Of a DNA stretch of 64,000 nt, positions 59,653-64,000 are shown one piece after another. This DNA is from Pseudomonadota bacterium (lineage in GTDB: Bacteria > Chloroflexota > UBA5177), in the NCBI GenBank assembly GCA_021324655.1, contig JAJPIP010000035.1, forward strand, positions 194,438 through 258,437, given 5' to 3'. Position 1 is the first letter of the stretch, and each line of letters begins with the position of its first letter. The position numbers and the translations under genes were made by a program. Under the pieces are notes generated by a model that saw nothing but the letters and a program-made list of their open reading frames with translations, was not told the origin of the DNA and did no database searches.

Positions 59653-60375
59653 ACAACACCCGGTCAACCTCCATCTCCATCAGGAGCGTCTCTCCTCCGG
59701 CACGTACTACTCCTCTACGACGGTCTGGGCTCGGTGGTCGGACTGACCAACAGCTCCGGGGCGGTGGTCAACTCCTACGCCTACGATCCCTATGGCAACG
59801 CCACCAGCGTCTCCGAGCAGGTGAGCAACCCCTTCCGCTACATCGGCGCCATCTGGGATGCCTCCACCGGCCTCTACAAGATGGGGGAGCGCTACTACGA
59901 CCCGAGTGTCGGCCGTTTCACCCAACTCGATCCGCTGGGAACCGGCTACGCCTACGCGGGGGGCGACCCCATCAACTTCAGCGATCCCTCTGGTCTCTCC
60001 GAGGAGGCCGGGGACCCGATGACCAATATTGGTGGGGCCGGCTATGGCGAGGGTGATGGCTCCGGGTACGAGAGTGGCGGCCCGGGTGATGAGGGGGCTA
60101 CCGCCGACCTCAGCGAACCCATCCCGGTCACTTCGGACCAGATCAGCTTTAACACGGAGCATGCCACTCGCGGAGGTGGCCGCCTCCCCGCAGGAACCAG
60201 CATGCACGAGGTCGAGTCCGCGATTGACCAAGACCTGACCAAGCGATCGCTGCGGATGAACGAAACCATTCGAGAGAGAATTTGGGTGAGGGGAGAGGAG
60301 GTCGAATATCGTGCCTATCGGAGATCGCCGACCTCGGTCTGGGTGGGAACCTACTTCCCGACCAAGAGAAAGTGA
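59653..60375 (+). pseudogene. 3' end of an RHS-repeat gene with its variable C-terminal tip
   Basis: The frame opens right after a TAG at 59650 and has no proper start. LLLYDGLGSVVGLTNSSGAV, SYAYDPYGNATSVSEQ, RYIGAIWDASTGLYKMGERY and YDPSVGRFTQLDPLG are the last YD/RHS repeats and the conserved core end. Beyond GDPINFSDPSGL comes a Gly/Glu-rich linker, then a tip of about 85 residues ending RAYRRSPTSVWVGTYFPTKRK (split here: RAYRRSPTSV, WVGTYFPTKRK). Short basic tips of this type are often RNases of the BECR fold in polymorphic toxins, a guess. The shell and export parts are missing, so the toxin cannot be delivered as encoded. Confidence 0.75.
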
Positions 60376-60384
60376 GGGGAGATC

Positions 60385-60858
60385 GTGAGGGACGACGGGG
60401 ACCAGGCAGACAAGATCGACGACACCAACGAACCCATCCCGGTCACCAAGGACCAGATCCGCTTTGTCACCCACGACCCGCAGCCAGTCGTGCCGCCCCG
60501 AGAGCTCAACGCCTGGGAGAGGACGATCGTTGACCGTCTCCTCTCCGCGCCGTTCCCGGGCCGGCAGGCAGCTCTCGGCCAAGCGGCGACACTGCGGGTT
60601 GACGCCGAATGCCCGCGCTGCCCGTCCGTTTGGTTTCGAACCGAGGCGGCACCAGACGAGCTGATCCTGAGCGGAGGGGAGCGCTACTGGGGCATCGCGC
60701 CCTGCGAGTTCCACGGGCGCGACCTGGATGGCGTGCCGTACCAGATTCTCCTGCACATCGAAGATGGCCTGCTCGCCTGGATCGATGCCTTCCGCTTCGG
60801 CCCGGAGCCGTTCCTGCAGCGTCCCGACCTGGCAACCGCTGACGTTGTATGTGCGTAG
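60385..60858 (+). CDS. Candidate immunity protein with an N-terminus copied from the RHS linker
   Basis: 157 residues, GTG start 9 bases after the RHS stop. Residues ~16-28 (EPIPVTKDQIRF) repeat the RHS linker (EPIPVTSDQISF); at DNA level 18 bases are identical (60114-60131 and 60429-60446), 315 bases apart. The main domain (LNAWERTIVDRLLSAPFPGR, ... YQILLHIEDGLLAWIDAFRF) resembles a family of small proteins often found by actinobacterial toxin loci. An immunity role is inferred from position. The copied segment suggests tip exchange by recombination. Confidence 0.55.
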   Translation: MRDDGDQADKIDDTNEPIPVTKDQIRFVTHDPQPVVPPRELNAWERTIVDRLLSAPFPGRQAALGQAATLRVDAECPRCPSVWFRTEAAPDELILSGGERYWGIAPCEFHGRDLDGVPYQILLHIEDGLLAWIDAFRFGPEPFLQRPDLATADVVCA

Positions 60859-60949
60859 TGTCGGTTAGAGACGAGGTGGTTCAGGGTGACCGGGTCCGCC
60901 GGCGGCGTGCGGGGCACCAGGGGCTGGCAGTCGGAGCAAGAGGGGCAAG

Positions 60950-61480
60950 ATGAAGGTTGAACGCGAGTGGGGCCGCATGCGCCTCGGTCAGGCCCATCCC
61001 TACTGGGTCCTCGGGCTCCTCCCCGAGGAGCACATCGACGGCATCGCCTACAACGAGATGCTGGACGGAGGGGAGGGTGACGCTCTGGCCGTGCTGGCGG
61101 GTGGCGGCCTCGAAGCCGACGAGATCGCGCGACTGACGTCGGAGGCACTCGCCGCGGCCGGCATCGGAGGCATGGTCCGGACTGCGGGCCTGCGTGCCGT
61201 CTTCCGTAATATCCTCGACGACATGATCGCGGGCCATCTCCGGCCGCTCGTCGGCGCCACCATCCTATCCGAGCTCGATCCGGAGGGGGAGGTGCCAGAG
61301 CTGCAGGGCCCTTTCTTTAGCGGATTAGCGGATGAGGCAGAGGGGTTCGCCCGCCTCCGGCCCGAGGACTGGCAGTCGGAAGGGCCAATCCCAGCGCCGG
61401 CCGACGGCGAGGCTGACATTCTGCGCCTGGCCCAAGAGGTCCGGGCGGCCCTCGACAACCACGATGAGGGTGAAGGGTAA
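60950..61480 (+). CDS. Hypothetical protein after the RHS locus
   Basis: 176 residues, ATG at 60950 with AGAGGGGC nearby. It starts MKVEREWGRMRLGQAHPYWV and has an acidic, mostly helical middle (GDALAVLAGGGLEADEIARL) and a Glu/Asp-rich tail. I do not recognise a family. Acidic cytoplasmic proteins after RHS tips are often immunity proteins, but nothing more specific can be seen. Confidence 0.55.
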   Translation: MKVEREWGRMRLGQAHPYWVLGLLPEEHIDGIAYNEMLDGGEGDALAVLAGGGLEADEIARLTSEALAAAGIGGMVRTAGLRAVFRNILDDMIAGHLRPLVGATILSELDPEGEVPELQGPFFSGLADEAEGFARLRPEDWQSEGPIPAPADGEADILRLAQEVRAALDNHDEGEG

Positions 61481-61536
61481 ATGGCCGCCACCCCCTGGCC
61501 GACCCGGCGCGGACCAGGGAAGCTGGTATTGGAGGC

Positions 61537-62178
61537 ATGGGCGCAGTGAACAGGATGAGCGAGGAAGGACCCCTGGTAAAATACGCGCTCGGGCAAGAGG
61601 GCACGGCGTACATCGAGAGAAACCTAACGCACGGGATGACGCTCTCCCGGATCGCGGAACGCCGCGTCCGGACGAGCTCCGGCGACGCCTGGAGCTATCT
61701 ACCCCCGGGAATGAGCCGATCTACCGCGCTGTCATTTCGGGATCCGATTCTCCCGTCGGGGCGAAACGCGGGGGGTTACGATCTGATCGAGCCGGTCGTC
61801 GCCCCAAGCAAGCCGCTCGTCGTGGAGTTTGTCTTGCAATACCTCAACGGCGGAGGCCGCAGGTTGTTCCTCGTGGAGGACGCTGTGGCGAGACCCTCCG
61901 ACCCGGCCATCACAAGCTCCCGCGTCCCCTGCTTTTTTGTCGGGGACGAGGTCTACGAGTTTATCTCCCGGCCGTCTGCGACCACGGCCGGAATTTCACG
62001 CGCCGTCGATCAGGCCCACTCGTTTCCCTTCGTCGGGGTGTTGACATGCACCGACTTCCGCCCGACCCGCGGCTCGTGCCTGTCGGCAGCCGACCTACGC
62101 GCGATGGCGGAGAGAATGGCGGCAGTGGTCGTCGGTGCGTACGACGGAGAGGGCTATGTCATCTGGGAGAGGACGTAG
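61537..62178 (+). CDS. Hypothetical protein
   Basis: 213 residues from 61537 (an internal ATG at 61555 is equally good). Helix-strand mix without membrane segments: VKYALGQEGTAYIERNLTHG, EFVLQYLNGGGRRLFLVEDA, CFFVGDEVYEFISRPSATTA. No recognised domain. Composition is a little less GC-biased than the neighbours, in keeping with an accessory gene. No clear ribosome-binding site. Confidence 0.5.
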   Translation: MGAVNRMSEEGPLVKYALGQEGTAYIERNLTHGMTLSRIAERRVRTSSGDAWSYLPPGMSRSTALSFRDPILPSGRNAGGYDLIEPVVAPSKPLVVEFVLQYLNGGGRRLFLVEDAVARPSDPAITSSRVPCFFVGDEVYEFISRPSATTAGISRAVDQAHSFPFVGVLTCTDFRPTRGSCLSAADLRAMAERMAAVVVGAYDGEGYVIWERT

Positions 62179-62507
62179 GTCACCTGGTCGACTTGATTCG
62201 CGGGACGGCAATCTGACGTGACAAGGGTGCTTGCCCGTGGCGTACCTGACAAACGGACCGGACGGTGATCTGATGAGCGAGCTGGCCGAAACGTCGGCGC
62301 CGCTCCCATGCGGATCGCGGTAGGGACCGCTGCAAACTCCGGGAGCGGGTGTCGGGTGCCGACGACCGGCTCAGAACTGGCCAGCGCCGTAAGCTTCTTG
62401 TGGCGCTCCGCCGCCAGGAGCAAACCGTCGCGGCAGAGACGGAAGCGATCGCGCAGAGGGTGCTGGGTTCAGGCGGCATCGAGCGTGCGCTCCCATGGTA
62501 GAAACAG
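62179..62507. other. Gap with no recognisable gene
   Basis: 329 bases between two hypothetical genes. Short frames exist on both strands, but none has coding features or a family match by eye. It may be remnant sequence from earlier insertions. Confidence 0.4.
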
Positions 62508-62969
62508 ATGATGATAGACGTCCCGAATGTCCCCATGGTCGACCCGGCGCGAGCCAGGGAGCTGCGACAGGCCTACATCGATCGTTTCGTCAACCAGGAG
62601 TCGCCCTACTACCAGTCGCGCATCCAGACCCGACACCGGTACCCGGATGGCCTCTACTACGACGGCTATCTCTGGGACTGCTTCCGTCATCCGCAGCTGA
62701 TCCCGGATGAGGAGGTGCTGGAGGAGTTGACTCGCCACGACAGGGTCTACATCATGTGGGACCTTCACAGCGACAAGAAGGTGTGGGTCGAGAACTACTT
62801 CCGCTTCCCCAAAGAGGCGATCCTGGTCGTTCCCGGCCGGCGGGTCCCTGAATTCCTGCCGCTGCTACCCGATGACCTCTACTTCTTCGACGATAGCCTC
62901 GACTGGACGGTGGCCCTCACGCACGAGATTTTCAGGGATGGGTCAGACCTGGCCTATCGCGCGACGTGA
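62508..62969 (+). CDS. Hypothetical protein, possible immunity type
   Basis: 153 residues. Aromatic-rich: YYQSRIQTRHRYPDGLYYDG, YLWDCFRHPQLIPDEEVLEE, VYIMWDLHSDKKVWVENYFR, then DLYFFDDSLDWTVALTHEIF. The W/F pattern and compact size resemble DUF4275-like and other immunity-type proteins, but I cannot assign it. ATG 62508 or 62511. It is isolated by gaps on both sides. Confidence 0.55.
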   Translation: MMIDVPNVPMVDPARARELRQAYIDRFVNQESPYYQSRIQTRHRYPDGLYYDGYLWDCFRHPQLIPDEEVLEELTRHDRVYIMWDLHSDKKVWVENYFRFPKEAILVVPGRRVPEFLPLLPDDLYFFDDSLDWTVALTHEIFRDGSDLAYRAT

Positions 62970-63360
62970 GGGACCGGACATGACGGACGGGCGACGTAGG
63001 GTCAGGCGTCGTAGCGGCGACGGAAGGGACAGAGGATGGACACGATGGGACGGCCGTTCTGGTGGCAGGAGGCGATCGCGTTGGGCGGGACGTGGGCGTG
63101 GCTAGGGATGGTGCCCCGTTCGCGTTCTGCTCGAGAACCTCATGTCCACGAGAGCCAGAGCGGAACAATAGCGGCAGAGCCAGGCCTCGTCGTCGTGGGA
63201 CAGGACGCGGCCATGCGGCCGGACGCGACGGAGAAAATCGCGTAACGCCATAAAGAGCTCAGCGGAGAGCTTCGGCATGGAAACCGACATCCTGCGGGCA
63301 GGTCCGTAGGAGAACGGGACCCGCTGGGCGAGCGCCATCTCCCGGTCACGAACGCTGTGC
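62970..63360. other. Gap with no recognisable gene
   Basis: About 390 bases with only short overlapping frames. Nothing matches a family, and no repeat or RNA was seen. Confidence 0.4.
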
Positions 63361-63880
63361 CCTTGGGCCGAACAGCAAGGTCGCTCTGTATCGCCTGGAA
63401 GTTGGCTGCTCCGCCGGCACTGGACGCCTGCACATCGCCGGCGGCATCCAGGGGCCGATGAAGGAATCGATCCAGCGCGCATTTGCCTATCTCCAGGGCC
63501 ACAAGGTCGCCATGGGGATCGGCCAGCAGCTGGACACCACCGACTTCCACGTCGAAGCCATCGATCTTCTGTCCAACCGTCTGCCCGGTGAGGTCGGCGT
63601 GGCCCTGGTCGTGGCGATCTACTCTGCACTCAAGAAGCAGTCGGCCCTGCCGGCGCTCGTCGTCCTCGGCGATCTTACGATCCAGGGGAACATCAAGCCG
63701 CTACGCAGCCTGGTCGAGCCGCTACAGGTCGCCATGGACAACGGCGCGCGCCGGGCCCTGATCCCAATCGAGAACAAGCGCAACTTCCTCGACGTGTCGT
63801 CCGATATCGTCGAGCAGGTGGATCCCGTGTTCTACAGCGACCCGGTTACGGCGGCAATGAAAGCGCTGGGGCTGAAGTAG
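63361..63880 (+). pseudogene. brxL: C-terminal fragment of brxL (BREX Lon-like protease)
   Basis: The frame ending at 63880 reads ALGPNSKVALYRLEVG, GTGRLHIAGGIQGPMKESIQ, FHVEAIDLLSNRLPGEVGVA, ALPALVVLGDLTIQGNIKPL and RSLVEPLQVAMDNGARRALI, ending DPVFYSDPVTAAMKALGLK. This is the C-terminal Lon-protease-like domain of BrxL from BREX phage-defence systems. The AAA domain and the N-terminus are absent: the sequence before ~63361 is unrelated. No other BREX gene is present in the window. It is a remnant of a defence island. Confidence 0.75.
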
Positions 63881-64000
63881 CAGGCCGGGGCAGGGCTGGC
63901 CGGCACTCGGGATACTGCTGGCGAATGCATGATCAGGCGGCGGGCGTGAGCAGGGCGCTGAGGCGGGAGGTTCGGGTCCGGGCGGGCGGGGCACCCGTCA
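63881..64000. other. Window end, no feature seen
   Basis: 120 bases after the brxL fragment, very GC-rich, without a recognisable frame or signal. Confidence 0.4.

Noticed and set aside
62932..63240. Several 60-80 residue frames in the gap before the brxL fragment
   Set aside because: Arg/Gly/Ser-rich translations on both strands, no start signals and no family match.

Overview
The window looks like a chromosomal piece of a GC-rich bacterium of the phylum Chloroflexota, most likely Thermomicrobia-like. This rests on recognised families: a CBS-domain manganese pyrophosphatase, a selenocysteine formate dehydrogenase, an F420-type (LLM) oxidoreductase, a BTAD/AAA regulator, and above all the membrane-sensor family with the RRFYRRKYDAARTL linker that I associate with this phylum. 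The assignment is inference, since no rRNA or other phylogenetic marker is present. I found no tRNA, rRNA or CRISPR array.

Layout. 1-2706: end of a secreted protein, a pyrophosphatase and a MaoC-type hydratase (minus). 2804-9307: a formate dehydrogenase operon (fdhD, fdhA with in-frame UGA and a textbook bacterial SECIS hairpin, fdhB, an NrfD-type membrane subunit, a DUF2171-like protein), with a decayed four-helix-bundle gene between fdhA and fdhB. 9351-16380: a broken beta-propeller gene, a P450, a 48-residue membrane protein missed by length cut-offs, FabD, a DUF3048 lipoprotein-like protein and other single genes. 16551-20649: carA-carB behind a leader with two intrinsic terminators (attenuation). 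20953-28360: an APC permease, a large BTAD-AAA-TPR regulator, S-adenosylhomocysteine hydrolase in one unit with a TrmB-type regulator, which has a perfect palindrome at its start, and an unknown membrane protein. 28505-31918: an ABC-2 exporter, an SRPBCC protein and a phytoene-desaturase-like flavoprotein.

The centre of interest is 31915-49472, transcribed leftward. It holds eleven tandem paralogues of a ComP-like multi-pass membrane sensor, nearly all overlapping start-to-stop by 1-4 bases. They are followed in the same direction by one soluble protein with a GAF-like remnant, a SpoIIE/PP2C phosphatase domain and an RsbW-like ATPase domain, then two STAS anti-anti-sigma proteins. Each membrane protein stops at the start of a GAF-like domain (DEVDLD...ETMQPA..LWL), and the phosphatase begins with what looks like the rest of that domain. 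I propose a many-receptors, one-effector partner-switching system made by splitting an ancestral receptor-phosphatase. By extracellular-loop cysteines and transmembrane motifs the paralogues fall into three classes that recur in the order A(Cys)-A(no Cys)-B, suggesting growth by duplication of a three-gene block. A REP-associated transposase (RAYT) with a 27-bp inverted-repeat element sits at a block boundary.

49751-58848: an MFS transporter, a copper operon (csoR-copA-copZ with a CsoR-type operator), REP-like palindromes, an AraC-DinB fusion, a class A penicillin-binding protein, a small acidic protein and an LLM oxidoreductase. 58850-64000 is an eroded accessory region: a truncated antitoxin facing a DUF4258-like gene, a DUF2283 gene, the 3' end of an RHS gene with a variable tip, a likely immunity gene that repeats the tip's linker, three orphan genes and the C-terminal piece of a BREX brxL gene.
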